Below, piece after piece: positions 25,135-33,162 of a stretch of DNA of 44,118 nt. Source of the DNA: Brevibacterium sp. HMSC07C04. GTDB taxonomy: Bacteria; Actinomycetota; Actinomycetes; Actinomycetales; Brevibacteriaceae. Under the pieces are notes generated by a model. The model saw only the letters and a list, made by a program, of their open reading frames with translations, was not told the origin of the DNA and did not search any database. Positions within the stretch are counted from its first letter, which is position 1. Each line of letters opens with the position of its first letter. The DNA lies in contig NZ_KV823274.1 in assembly GCF_001815905.1 (NCBI RefSeq), positions 1 to 44,118 on the forward strand. Reading direction: 5' to 3'. The position numbers were made by a program, and so were the translations under genes.

Positions 25135-27576
25135 GTGAGTGTTTTCGACCTCGATGCCATTGGGCGCGGACTTCCGGCGGCTTCTCTTGTCCCCCGCTTG
25201 GCTGACTGCTGTGTGCCTGGACCTTTGCGCGCGGTGATCGAGGCTCCTCCCGGCACGGGCAAGACGACGATTGTTCCGCCTGCGGTCGCGAATCTGGTGC
25301 CCGGTCGGGTGGTGGTGACTCAGCCCAGGCGGGTGGCGGCGCGTGCCGCCGCGGACCGTCTGTCGGACCTCTCGGGCGAGCGCGTGGGCCTTGCCGTGCG
25401 CGGTGAGCATCGGCGGGGTGATCGGGTTGAGTTCGCAACGACGGGCGTTCTTCTGCGCCGCCTGCTGAATGACCCCGAACTGTCCGGCATTGGCGCTGTT
25501 GTCATGGACGAGGTGCACGAACGCGCCCTCGAATCTGATCTTGTCTTCGCCATGCTGCGCCAGTTGGCAGATCTGCGCGAAGATCTGAGCCTCGTGGTCA
25601 TGTCCGCCACGGTGGATGCGCAGATGTGGGCTGACCTTCTGGGCGAACCGAGTACTCCCGCACCTGTTCTAAGCGCCCCAGCCCAGCTGTATGACCTGAA
25701 GCACAGCTGGGCGCCCGGGCCTGCCGCTCTGGGTGTGCGCGGGGTTGAGCGGGATTTTCTCGATCACGTTGCCCGGATCGCTGCTGACCACGCTCACGAG
25801 GTGGCACACGACATCCTCGTTTTCCTTCCCGGTAGGCGCGAGATTGCCCGGGTGGAATCAGCTTTGGCTTCGCTGACCGACACGGAGGTTCTCACCCTGA
25901 CGGGCAGCACCCCGGCGCGTGAGCAGCGCCGAATCACCTCTGGCGGCGGTGATCGCCAAAGAATTGTTCTGGCCACGAATGTCGCCGAGTCTTCTCTGAC
26001 GGTGCCCGGTGTTCGCACCGTGGTCGATGCCGGGCTCGACCGGCAGGTGCGGCTGGATTCTGTGCGCGGCATGTCAGGTCTGGTGACGGTCGGCGCGGCG
26101 AAGGACTCTATGGTGCAGCGGGCCGGGCGCGCTGCCCGACAGGGGCCTGGAACCGTGGTCCGCTGTATGGCCGAGGCGGATTTTGCCGCACGGCCAGCGC
26201 ACGCTCCCGCGGAGATCACCACTGCCGATCTCACGCAGGCTGCCCTCGACCTCGCCTGTTGGGGTGCTCCCCGAGGTGAGGGTCTCGCACTGCCGACTCC
26301 GCCTCCTGAGCCGGCCCTGGACCAGGCCGAGGCGGTGCTGAACAGGCTGGGGGCACTCGAGGCGGGACAGCCCACTGACCTTGGGCGACGGCTGGCCGCG
26401 GTTCCAGCTGATCCGCGTTTGGCCCGCGCACTGTTTGACGGTGCGGACTTCATTGGAGGCACCGCGGCTGCGCAGGCGGCTGCGGCTCTGGTTTCGGATG
26501 TCCGCTCCCCCGGCGGTGCTCTGTGGCAGGGGTATCGCGCGGTCCGTGAGGCTGCGGATTTCCGCCGGGAGGTTGCCCGTTTCGCGGCTCTTGTCGAGGC
26601 GGAGGCCGGACCGAATCTTGATGAAGCCGGTCTGGCTTTTGTCACCGCGCTGGCTTTTCCAGAGCGGATTGCCCGAGCGGTCGACGAATCGACGTACAAA
26701 CTGGCAAGCGGGACAGCGGGCGAACTTCCACGCGACAGCGCTCTTCGCGGCCACGAATGGTTGGCAATAGCGGACATCCGCCGTGCGGGCAGCCGCTCCG
26801 TCATCGGTGCGGCGGTGCCGATTGACTTTGAGCAGGCCCAGTTGGCGGCGGATTCTCTTCTGGGTGAAGACGACATCGCTCAGTTCGACGGTCGGTCAGT
26901 GCGTGCACGCAGAGTTCGGCGCTTCGGCGCAATTGAACTGTCATCTACCCCGGTTCAGGCAAACACCGAGACCGCCCGCCGCGCAATTGAGGAAGCAATC
27001 TCCGCTCGGGGACTGGCCGACGTGCTCCCGCTGTCGGAACAGGCCGAAGCTCTTCGCAGGCGCATGGCGCTTCTGCACCGCGAACTGGGCGAACCATGGC
27101 CGGATGTCAGCTTCGAGGCGCTGTCAGATGACCCAGCGTGGCTGGCCGGTGAAATCTCTGCTGTTGCTGCAGGCGGCAAACCGGATATGGAACGAGCGCT
27201 GACCGGTCTGCTTCCGTGGCCGGAGGCAGCGCGTCTGGACGAACTGGCTCCTGAGCGCATCCAAGTGCCCAGCGGTTCGCGCCACCGGGTGCACTACCCC
27301 GACGGCGACGAACCGCCGGTGCTGGCGGTCAAGCTCCAAGAGTGCTTTGGGTGGGAAGCCAGTCCGCGGATCGTGGACGGTCGCGTTTCCGTTCTGCTGC
27401 ACCTGCTCTCCCCCGCCGGGCGGCCGCTGGCGATCACCGCCGACCTCGAATCGTTTTGGAACGGGGCCTATTCTGATGTGCGTGCCGAAAACCGCGGCAA
27501 GTACAGAAAACACCCGTGGCCGGAAGACCCGTGGAACCACGTGGCGACCGCGAAGACCACAAGGAGACTGAAGTGA
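25135..27576 (+). CDS. hrpB: ATP-dependent helicase HrpB
   Basis: DEAH-type RNA helicase family protein of 813 residues. Walker A APPGTGKTT is near residue 38-46, TQPRRVAARAAADR near 62, DEVH near 125, and VVMSATVD near 155. The late motif QRAGRAARQGPG is near 327. The C-terminal HrpB region ends with WPEDPWNH. The start is GTG at 25135 with no clear Shine-Dalgarno sequence, six bases after a -10 element. Its stop overlaps the next gene by four bases. Cellular targets of HrpB are poorly known. Confidence 0.94.
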   Translation: MSVFDLDAIGRGLPAASLVPRLADCCVPGPLRAVIEAPPGTGKTTIVPPAVANLVPGRVVVTQPRRVAARAAADRLSDLSGERVGLAVRGEHRRGDRVEFATTGVLLRRLLNDPELSGIGAVVMDEVHERALESDLVFAMLRQLADLREDLSLVVMSATVDAQMWADLLGEPSTPAPVLSAPAQLYDLKHSWAPGPAALGVRGVERDFLDHVARIAADHAHEVAHDILVFLPGRREIARVESALASLTDTEVLTLTGSTPAREQRRITSGGGDRQRIVLATNVAESSLTVPGVRTVVDAGLDRQVRLDSVRGMSGLVTVGAAKDSMVQRAGRAARQGPGTVVRCMAEADFAARPAHAPAEITTADLTQAALDLACWGAPRGEGLALPTPPPEPALDQAEAVLNRLGALEAGQPTDLGRRLAAVPADPRLARALFDGADFIGGTAAAQAAAALVSDVRSPGGALWQGYRAVREAADFRREVARFAALVEAEAGPNLDEAGLAFVTALAFPERIARAVDESTYKLASGTAGELPRDSALRGHEWLAIADIRRAGSRSVIGAAVPIDFEQAQLAADSLLGEDDIAQFDGRSVRARRVRRFGAIELSSTPVQANTETARRAIEEAISARGLADVLPLSEQAEALRRRMALLHRELGEPWPDVSFEALSDDPAWLAGEISAVAAGGKPDMERALTGLLPWPEAARLDELAPERIQVPSGSRHRVHYPDGDEPPVLAVKLQECFGWEASPRIVDGRVSVLLHLLSPAGRPLAITADLESFWNGAYSDVRAENRGKYRKHPWPEDPWNHVATAKTTRRLK

Positions 27577-28469
27577 ACCGGGAAGCGGTCCTGGCGCCTC
27601 GTGAGTGGAGGGCGCGGCGTGATACTCACGTACAGGCCGTCAACAGCAGAACAGCCGCCCACCTAGCCAGGCGCTCCCGGGGCGAAAAGCACCCGGTCGA
27701 AGACTTCCTGTTCACCTACTACCCGTTCAAACCGGCAAAGATCGCCCAGTGGAACCCGGCCCCCGGCACTGTGCTGGGCATAGAAACAGAAGACGACCGG
27801 CAGTATTTCTCGCGCCGCTGGTACACCGTGACCGACCACGCCCGGGTCGATGCCGCCGAGTGGTGGCAGGATCGGGGCGACGGAGCGGTGTTCATCCGCG
27901 ACCTGCTGCGAAGCACCCTGGGCAGGCAGGCAGCGTTCGGCTGTTTCGGCCTGCACGAATGGGCCATGGTGTACAAGCTCAAACCCGGCCAGCAGCGACA
28001 CGAAGACGTCCCCCTGCGACTGAGCCAGGAGGAAACGGACAAGGTCGTCGAGAACCACCGAATTCAGTGCACCCACTTCGATGCATTTCGCTTCTTCACC
28101 CCCGATGCGCGCGGACTCAACACCGTCCAACCCACACGGGAGGGTATGCGCGACAATGAACAGCCCGGCTGTCTGCACGCCGGAATGGACCTGTACAAGT
28201 GGGCCATGAAGCTGCAGCCCATGGTTGAGGGAAGCATTGTGCTCGAAGCCTTCGACCTGGCACTCCAGCTGCGCACACTCGACATGGAGGCCTCGCCGTA
28301 TGACGTCAGACCGTGGGGCTATGGTGTCGTTGCAATCGAAACCGCCGCCGGCAAAGCCGAATACATGAAGCGCCAGCAGAGTCTTTCCGAAAAGGCCAAT
28401 AGACTCAGAGTCGCGCTCATCGACTCCGTCGACCGCGCCGAAGAACTCGCCCTCAACCAGTCGAACTGA
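27573..28469 (+). CDS. uncharacterised actinobacterial protein, often labelled 3-methyladenine DNA glycosylase
   Basis: Protein of 298 residues from GTG at 27573-27575, with AAGGAG 7 bases upstream and a GTGA overlap with the hrpB stop. The near-N-terminal block HLARRSRGEKHPVEDFLF and the following YYPFKPAKIAQWNPAPG recall a conserved family carrying the glycosylase label. I see no helix-hairpin-helix or other known glycosylase active site, so the label is unsupported by motif. Other conserved-looking blocks are GCFGLHEWAMVY, CTHFDAFRFFTPDA and GCLHAGMDLYKWAM, rich in Cys, His and aromatic residues. It is coupled to hrpB and 7 bases from the glutaminase gene. Confidence 0.75.
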   Translation: MNREAVLAPREWRARRDTHVQAVNSRTAAHLARRSRGEKHPVEDFLFTYYPFKPAKIAQWNPAPGTVLGIETEDDRQYFSRRWYTVTDHARVDAAEWWQDRGDGAVFIRDLLRSTLGRQAAFGCFGLHEWAMVYKLKPGQQRHEDVPLRLSQEETDKVVENHRIQCTHFDAFRFFTPDARGLNTVQPTREGMRDNEQPGCLHAGMDLYKWAMKLQPMVEGSIVLEAFDLALQLRTLDMEASPYDVRPWGYGVVAIETAAGKAEYMKRQQSLSEKANRLRVALIDSVDRAEELALNQSN

Positions 28470-28476
28470 GACCGTT

Positions 28477-29751
28477 ATGAAAAGTCCCGTCAATTCTTTC
28501 CTCGAACGCATCTACGCCAACTGCAAGAACGAAGATTCGGGGAACCTGGCGGACTATATTCCAGAACTCGCATCGGTCGACCCTCACCGCTTTGCGATCT
28601 CTCTGTGCACCCCCGACGGAACGGTGTACTCCGCCGGTGACAGTGACGCACTGTTCTCCATCCAGTCGGTCTCAAAGCCCTTCGCCTACGCGCTGGCTTT
28701 GCGTGAATGCGGCTACGACGCGGTCATGGCCGCAGTCGGCGTCGAACCTTCCGGCGACGCCTACAACGAAGCTTCCCTGCAGGAGGGCACGGGACGACCG
28801 GACAACCCCATGATCAACATCGGGGCGATCGCCACTCACGGCGTGCTGCGCCAAGCTGTCGGCTGGGAGGGCGTCTATTCGGGACTGTGCGAATTTGCCG
28901 GACGTGAACTCGAAATCGACGAGGCGGTCTACGAATCCGAAGTCAGCACGGGATGGCGCAATCTGGCGCTGGCCTCGTTGGTGCGCGCCAACGGCATTTT
29001 CGATGCCGACCCGCACCAGGTCTTCGCCGGCTACATCCGGCAGTGCGCCGCCAAAGTGACGGTCGACGACCTTTCCGTCATGGCGATGACCCTGGCTTCC
29101 GGAGGCATCAACCCCGTGACTGAACGGCGTGTCATTCCCGAATGGGTGGCCCGTCAAGTGCTCTCTGTAATGACCACGTGCGGTATGTACGATGCGGCCG
29201 GCGACTGGCTCACAGGCATCGGCATCCCGGCGAAATCCGGTGTCGGCGGTGGCTTGGTGGGTGCACTCCCCGGCCAGGTGGGCATCAGCGCCTTCTCGCC
29301 CAGACTCGATTCCTATGGCCACTCGGTGCGCGGAGTCAAGGCCTTCCAGAAGATGAGCGAACAGCTCAACCTGCACATCATGGCAACTCCCGCTTCATCG
29401 GTCGAGGCCGTCTCGCAGCGCTCCACCACGCTCGACGGCGACACCCTCATTGAGATTCAGGGCGTGCTGGACTTCTCCACAACGGAGATGGTGCTGCGCC
29501 ACCTGGAGCAGATCGAACAGGACGACAGCGACATCGTGTTCGATGTCAGCTTCGTCTCTGCCATCCCCACCGTCGGCGGGGAGCTCATGGCCGAAGCGCT
29601 GCGCCGTTTGGCAGCCGAAGGCCACGACATTACGATCGTCGACCCGCACGGTCGCCTGCCCCACAAGATCACGGCCCGCTTCGACCTGCTGGATGAGCGC
29701 CCCGAAGGCTATGTGGATGGCCTGGAAGTCCAAGAATGGGAAGAAGCGTAG
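28477..29751 (+). CDS. glsA: glutaminase with C-terminal STAS domain
   Basis: Hydrolyses glutamine to glutamate and ammonia; 424 residues. Residues 20-305 form the serine-type glutaminase domain. The SxxK pair Ser64/Lys67 lies in FSIQSVSKPF; DNPMINIGAIA, NGIFDAD and KSGVGGGLVGALPG follow. Residues about 325-415 are a STAS domain (LIEIQGVLDFSTTEMVLRHL, FDVSFVSAIPTVGGELMAEA). At the usual STAS phosphosite the sequence is PTVGG, leaving Thr as the possible acceptor. Similar glutaminase-STAS architectures are known in actinobacteria, including a Micrococcus enzyme. It ends the hrpB-led operon before a strong terminator. Confidence 0.92.
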   Translation: MKSPVNSFLERIYANCKNEDSGNLADYIPELASVDPHRFAISLCTPDGTVYSAGDSDALFSIQSVSKPFAYALALRECGYDAVMAAVGVEPSGDAYNEASLQEGTGRPDNPMINIGAIATHGVLRQAVGWEGVYSGLCEFAGRELEIDEAVYESEVSTGWRNLALASLVRANGIFDADPHQVFAGYIRQCAAKVTVDDLSVMAMTLASGGINPVTERRVIPEWVARQVLSVMTTCGMYDAAGDWLTGIGIPAKSGVGGGLVGALPGQVGISAFSPRLDSYGHSVRGVKAFQKMSEQLNLHIMATPASSVEAVSQRSTTLDGDTLIEIQGVLDFSTTEMVLRHLEQIEQDDSDIVFDVSFVSAIPTVGGELMAEALRRLAAEGHDITIVDPHGRLPHKITARFDLLDERPEGYVDGLEVQEWEEA

Positions 29752-29882
29752 GCCGCTCCCTACCGGCCAGCCCCACCCCGACAGCCAACGAAAACCGTAC
29801 CTCCACCTCGTGGTGCCGTGTGGCCCTCGACCGCTAAAAGTTACTCTTCCACCTAGACGGTAGAGTTGCGGCACACAACAGA

Positions 29883-29913
29883 AAAGGCGCACAGCCTCAA
29901 GCTGTGCGCCTTT
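29883..29913. terminator. bidirectional terminator between glsA and the GPGG gene
   Basis: AAAGGCGCACAGC (29883-29895) and GCTGTGCGCCTTT (29901-29913) form a perfect 13-bp stem with a 5-base loop. Short T runs occur on both strands. It separates two convergent genes. Confidence 0.88.
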
Positions 29914-29937
29914 GCGGTCGAGATCAACCGCTGAAAG

Positions 29938-30084
29938 TCAATTGAATATGCTGACACCGCCGGGGCCGACAATCAGGCCGACAACAATCAGCACGATGCC
30001 CCACAGAAGCTGGCCGCGGAAGAGCGCGAAAACGCCGGATATGACCAGGATCGCTGCGAGGATCCACAGAATAATTGCAAGCAT
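29938..30084 (-). CDS. GPGG-motif small membrane protein
   Basis: Small hydrophobic protein of 48 residues, encoded from ATG at 30082-30084 to TGA at 29938-29940. It has two membrane segments (LAIILWILAAILVISGVFAL and LLWGIVLIVVGLIV) joined by a short FRGQ turn, and the C-terminal motif GPGGVSIF. This matches the actinobacterial family named for that motif, whose function is unknown. AAGGAG lies 5 bases before the start and a credible promoter stands 34 bases further up, so the gene is expressed on its own. Confidence 0.85.
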   Translation of the reverse strand: MLAIILWILAAILVISGVFALFRGQLLWGIVLIVVGLIVGPGGVSIFN

Positions 30085-30117
30085 TGTTCTCCTTATCAGT
30101 GCTTAGCTTCTCAATGC

Positions 30118-30147
30118 ACCCTAGCCGGGTTTGAACATGAATGTCAC
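30118..30147 (-). promoter_or_regulatory. promoter for the GPGG-motif gene
   Basis: On the minus strand GTGACA (30142-30147) and TAGGGT (30118-30123) are 18 bases apart. The rest of the gap to nagB holds only a small GGTGA/TCACC hairpin at 30163-30178, perhaps the weak end of the nagB transcript. Confidence 0.5.
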
Positions 30148-30262
30148 ACACAATGCTGCTGTGGTGACAATAATCACCGGCTTTGTTCACACGTTGTGGG
30201 CAGTCCTTGGACAACGCCCGCGGCATTGCAGAGCCGCCCGACCAGGGACGTGTCGGCGCTGC

Positions 30263-30991
30263 TCAGAGGAGGCTTGCAGCGGCTTCGTCCAGGGCGAACA
30301 CGACGCTCGGGTGGGTCTGCAGGACCGACGCGGGAACGTCTTCTGTAACGGGGCCGAGAACTGAATCACGGACAGCTTCGGCCTTGTTCTCACCAAAGGC
30401 CAGCAGAACGATCCTGCGGGCGTTCATGATTGTGCCGATGCCCTGCGTGACCGACAGGATGGGAACTTCTGCCGTGTAGTCGAAGAAGCGCGCATTGTCA
30501 GCCCGGGTCGACTCGGTGAGAGGTTCCACGTGGGTCACAGAGTCAAAGGGCGTGCCAGGTTCGTTGAACGCAATGTGACCGTTGGAGCCGATGCCCAGAA
30601 TCTGCAGATCGATGCCGCCGGCCTCGGCGATTTCAGCGTCGTAGTCGTCAATGACATCGCCCTGCGCATGGCCTTCGGCCAGCGGCACCCTCACGTTCTG
30701 CGGCGCGAGCCCAATCTGCTTGGTGACGTGTTCGTCGATGAAGAAGTGGTAGCTCTGCGGGTGTGTGGTGTCCAGGCCCAAGTATTCGTCAAGGGCGAAA
30801 GCACGCAGACGGCTGACGTCAATGCCGTCCGCCTGGACTCTGCGCGCGATTTCGCTGTAGACACCGGCAGGGCTCGAACCTGTCGCAACACCCAGATTCG
30901 CCGTGGGGTTGGTCCGGATGATGTCGCAGACCTGCTGAGCAGCCCACGCACTGGCCGCCGCTTTGTCGGCGAACACTTTGCATTCGATCAC
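30263..30991 (-). CDS. nagB: glucosamine-6-phosphate deaminase
   Basis: Converts glucosamine-6-phosphate to fructose-6-phosphate and ammonia in amino-sugar catabolism. The 242-residue protein has the phosphate loop ATGSSPAGVY, the catalytic Asp68 in FALDEYLGL and His139 in GIGSNGHIAFNEPG. It is shorter than the usual 260 or so residues, mainly at the C-terminus. The start is GTG at 30989-30991 with AAAGGA 7 bases upstream. No nagA is present in the window. Confidence 0.94.
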   Translation of the reverse strand: MIECKVFADKAAASAWAAQQVCDIIRTNPTANLGVATGSSPAGVYSEIARRVQADGIDVSRLRAFALDEYLGLDTTHPQSYHFFIDEHVTKQIGLAPQNVRVPLAEGHAQGDVIDDYDAEIAEAGGIDLQILGIGSNGHIAFNEPGTPFDSVTHVEPLTESTRADNARFFDYTAEVPILSVTQGIGTIMNARRIVLLAFGENKAEAVRDSVLGPVTEDVPASVLQTHPSVVFALDEAAASLL

Positions 30992-31019
30992 GCTGAAGTC
31001 CTTTCCTGCCGGTGACGTG

Positions 31020-31025
31020 ATTTTA
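31020..31025 (-). promoter_or_regulatory. possible -10 element for nagB
   Basis: TAAAAT on the minus strand lies 28 bases upstream of the nagB GTG, in the 51-base gap after the preceding gene. No good -35 was found. Confidence 0.35.
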
Positions 31026-31042
31026 ACGGCAGGGCAAACAGC

Positions 31043-31702
31043 CTACGCCAGCAGACGTGCTGATACGTACTCGTCTGCGTCGACTTTCACCTGCAGCTGG
31101 CCGGAAGGGGCTTCGAGCGCATCGACTGCCACCGGCGACGGCACCCGCAGGAAGCCGAGCTTCACTTCGCCGAGAACTGCCAGTGTGAGATCCCCGACAG
31201 TTTCGACAGTGACCTGAACCCTATCGGCATCTGTGCCCTGCGGAAGGTCGGAGATTGTCAGATTGGGTTCTGTGGTTCCCCACGCCTCAGCCGTATCCGT
31301 GTTCTGCTCGAAACCGGTGTTAGTCTGCCAGAACTCGTCGACAGAGCGTCCGCCCGTGACGATAGCCCGCAGCGTCTCCAAAACGCACACGGGGTCGGCC
31401 ACACCGTCGTACACCCACCTGTGGCCGAGTTTCGGATGATCCATTTCGGTGATCAGGTGCTGTTGCGCCCCGGCCAGCGGCGCGCCGCGGTACGTCAGCG
31501 GCACCTGGTAGACGGTGCCGTCTGGTGCTTTGACCAGATGAAACTCAACCCCGACCTCGCCAGCGGGATCGTCAAAGCGGAAAGACGAAACACGGCTCAG
31601 CTTGGCGCCGGGTTCGAGTTTCGCCCACGGCTGCTCGGGCAGCCACTTTTCGATCAGTTCGATTTTGCCGGGTGACAGATCAACATCGTAGAGAATCGCC
31701 AT
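31043..31702 (-). CDS. maltokinase N-terminal cap-like (CG0192-related) protein
   Basis: The 219-residue protein resembles the actinobacterial CG0192/maltokinase N-terminal cap-like family. The typical start MAILYDVDLSPGKIEL is present, with FRFDDPAGEVGVEFHLV, VPLTYRGAPLAGA and GHRWVYDGVADP. No kinase domain follows, so this is a stand-alone cap-like protein with no proven function. I chose ATG at 31700-31702, with AAGGAGG 6 bases upstream; a longer reading of 14 residues runs into the intergenic space before it. It follows thyX by 14 bases. Confidence 0.85.
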   Translation of the reverse strand: MAILYDVDLSPGKIELIEKWLPEQPWAKLEPGAKLSRVSSFRFDDPAGEVGVEFHLVKAPDGTVYQVPLTYRGAPLAGAQQHLITEMDHPKLGHRWVYDGVADPVCVLETLRAIVTGGRSVDEFWQTNTGFEQNTDTAEAWGTTEPNLTISDLPQGTDADRVQVTVETVGDLTLAVLGEVKLGFLRVPSPVAVDALEAPSGQLQVKVDADEYVSARLLA

Positions 31703-31716
31703 GGGAGCCTCCTTGC

Positions 31717-32502
31717 TCAGGCCTTGCGGGTGCCGGGTGTCCATTCGCCGTCTTCGACGGTGTAGTCAGCGAAAACGGCGGGGGCTTCTTCGCGCATGAT
31801 CTGACCGACCTTGTCGAAGATCAGGCGGATTTCTTCTTCTGCGCCCTTTGCAGTGCGCATTTCAATCACGTGACGCAGGGTGCGCAGGTTCGCGGTGAAG
31901 ACGATTCCCGTGGCCAGACCTTCTGGCGCAAAGCGGCGCATGAAACTGGTCATGTGCTTCTTGTGCGTGAAGTTCTGGCCCTCTTCGTCGAGTTCAAAGT
32001 GCTCGGCCATCCACCGCTGGTGTTCTTCCAGCTGGTCCAGAAGCGCAAGGCTGCGCTCCATGAGTTCGGCGTCTTCGCGCGCCCAGTCGGGAAACCAGAA
32101 GGGAATGTCTTCCAGCCGCACGTAGCGCAGCGATTCCTGCGAATAGGCGGCACCGGCGCGGTGGCGAATGAGTTCGTGAGTGAAAACGCGTGACACGTTG
32201 TGGAAGATGAACGTGTAGTTGGCGTGTTCGAGAACAGAGCCGTGCTGAGAGCCGATGACGTTGCCCAAGTATTGGGCCGAATCGGTGCGAACGCGCGACA
32301 CGTTCGGGTTGAGGCCGGGTTCCCACGATCGGTAGCACATACGGCCGGCGAATTCGAGAAGATCTTCACCGTCCGGCGATTCTTGGGAGTGAACGCGATC
32401 CGACCAGGCCGTCCCGCCGACCTCGTCGAGGTAGCTGATCATGGCTTCCCAGTCGATATTCGGTCGCGCAATGAGCTCTACGCGGGGTTCGACCTGGCGC
32501 AC
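31717..32502 (-). CDS. thyX: flavin-dependent thymidylate synthase
   Basis: Makes dTMP from dUMP using methylene-tetrahydrofolate and FAD. The 261-residue protein has EHANYTFIFHNVSRVFTHEL followed by RHRAGAAYSQESLRYV. The usual ThyX motif is RHR-X7-S; here eight residues separate RHR from the Ser before LRY. I chose GTG at 32500-32502, which stands five bases after AGAGGAG. A GTG six bases further up overlaps that Shine-Dalgarno sequence. No thyA is seen in the window. The gene has its own promoter. Confidence 0.92.
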   Translation of the reverse strand: MRQVEPRVELIARPNIDWEAMISYLDEVGGTAWSDRVHSQESPDGEDLLEFAGRMCYRSWEPGLNPNVSRVRTDSAQYLGNVIGSQHGSVLEHANYTFIFHNVSRVFTHELIRHRAGAAYSQESLRYVRLEDIPFWFPDWAREDAELMERSLALLDQLEEHQRWMAEHFELDEEGQNFTHKKHMTSFMRRFAPEGLATGIVFTANLRTLRHVIEMRTAKGAEEEIRLIFDKVGQIMREEAPAVFADYTVEDGEWTPGTRKA

Positions 32503-32537
32503 GGGCACTCCTCTGTCTGCGGAAGCTGTCTGTTCAG

Positions 32538-32566
32538 ATCCTAGGCGAGGCTGGGACCTGCGACAA
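32538..32566 (-). promoter_or_regulatory. promoter for thyX and the cap-like gene
   Basis: On the minus strand TTGTCG (32561-32566) and TAGGAT (32538-32543) are exactly 17 bases apart, with the thyX GTG about 36 bases downstream of the -10. Confidence 0.6.
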
Positions 32567-32626
32567 CAGCAGGTGGTGGAAAGGCTCAGGCCAAAGTGTC
32601 CAGGCCCTGCTGCCCAGACCGAGCGA

Positions 32627-33106
32627 TCAGTGCGACTGAACGTTGATGATCGTCAGTTCCGGGTTGATGGCCCACACCGTCGCCGGTGCGCCCTGCACGG
32701 GGCGCTTGCCATCGGAAGCCACGGAGCACACGCGCATCAGCGTGCCGCCGCAGTCCAGGATCACTTCGAGCTGTCCGCGCACGACTTCGCATCCGGCAAC
32801 CCGTGCCGGCTGGCCGGCCTCGGTCGAGGTGAAATCTGCAAAAGCGCGCTTCTGCCGCTCAATCAGCCGCGCCCGCACGGGCAGCTTGCTGAATGTGCGG
32901 GCACCCAGGCTGCGGTCGGAACGACCTGCAATCCGGTAGTCTTCCGCACCGTCTAGGAGAACATCGGCGTCGTCGACGACCGCTGCGAAGGCGTACGGGT
33001 TGGTCCAGGCGGCGTCAGCCAGAAGCTCCGGCGGATACAGCGCGCCCGCACCGCGCTGGCGAGCGCTGGGTTTGTGAAGATCGCGTTCGAGGGTGTGTGC
33101 AGACAT
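32627..33106 (-). CDS. hypothetical protein, family not recognised
   Basis: The 159-residue soluble protein begins MSAHTLERDLHKPSARQ and ends TIINVQSH. It has no signal peptide, membrane segment or motif I recognise. Proline- and Ala-rich helices are followed by a region predicted to be strands (RVAGCEVVRGQLEVILDCGG, TLMRVCSVASDG). Three cysteines are present. The composition and codon use match its neighbours and the gap-free position between thyX and lplA supports a real gene. The Shine-Dalgarno sequence before the ATG is weak (GGTGATGG). Confidence 0.6.
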   Translation of the reverse strand: MSAHTLERDLHKPSARQRGAGALYPPELLADAAWTNPYAFAAVVDDADVLLDGAEDYRIAGRSDRSLGARTFSKLPVRARLIERQKRAFADFTSTEAGQPARVAGCEVVRGQLEVILDCGGTLMRVCSVASDGKRPVQGAPATVWAINPELTIINVQSH

Positions 33107-33162
33107 GCCATCACCATGACCGGCCCGCGTGAAGAGCGAGCCACCCCTGTGTGACTACAAGG

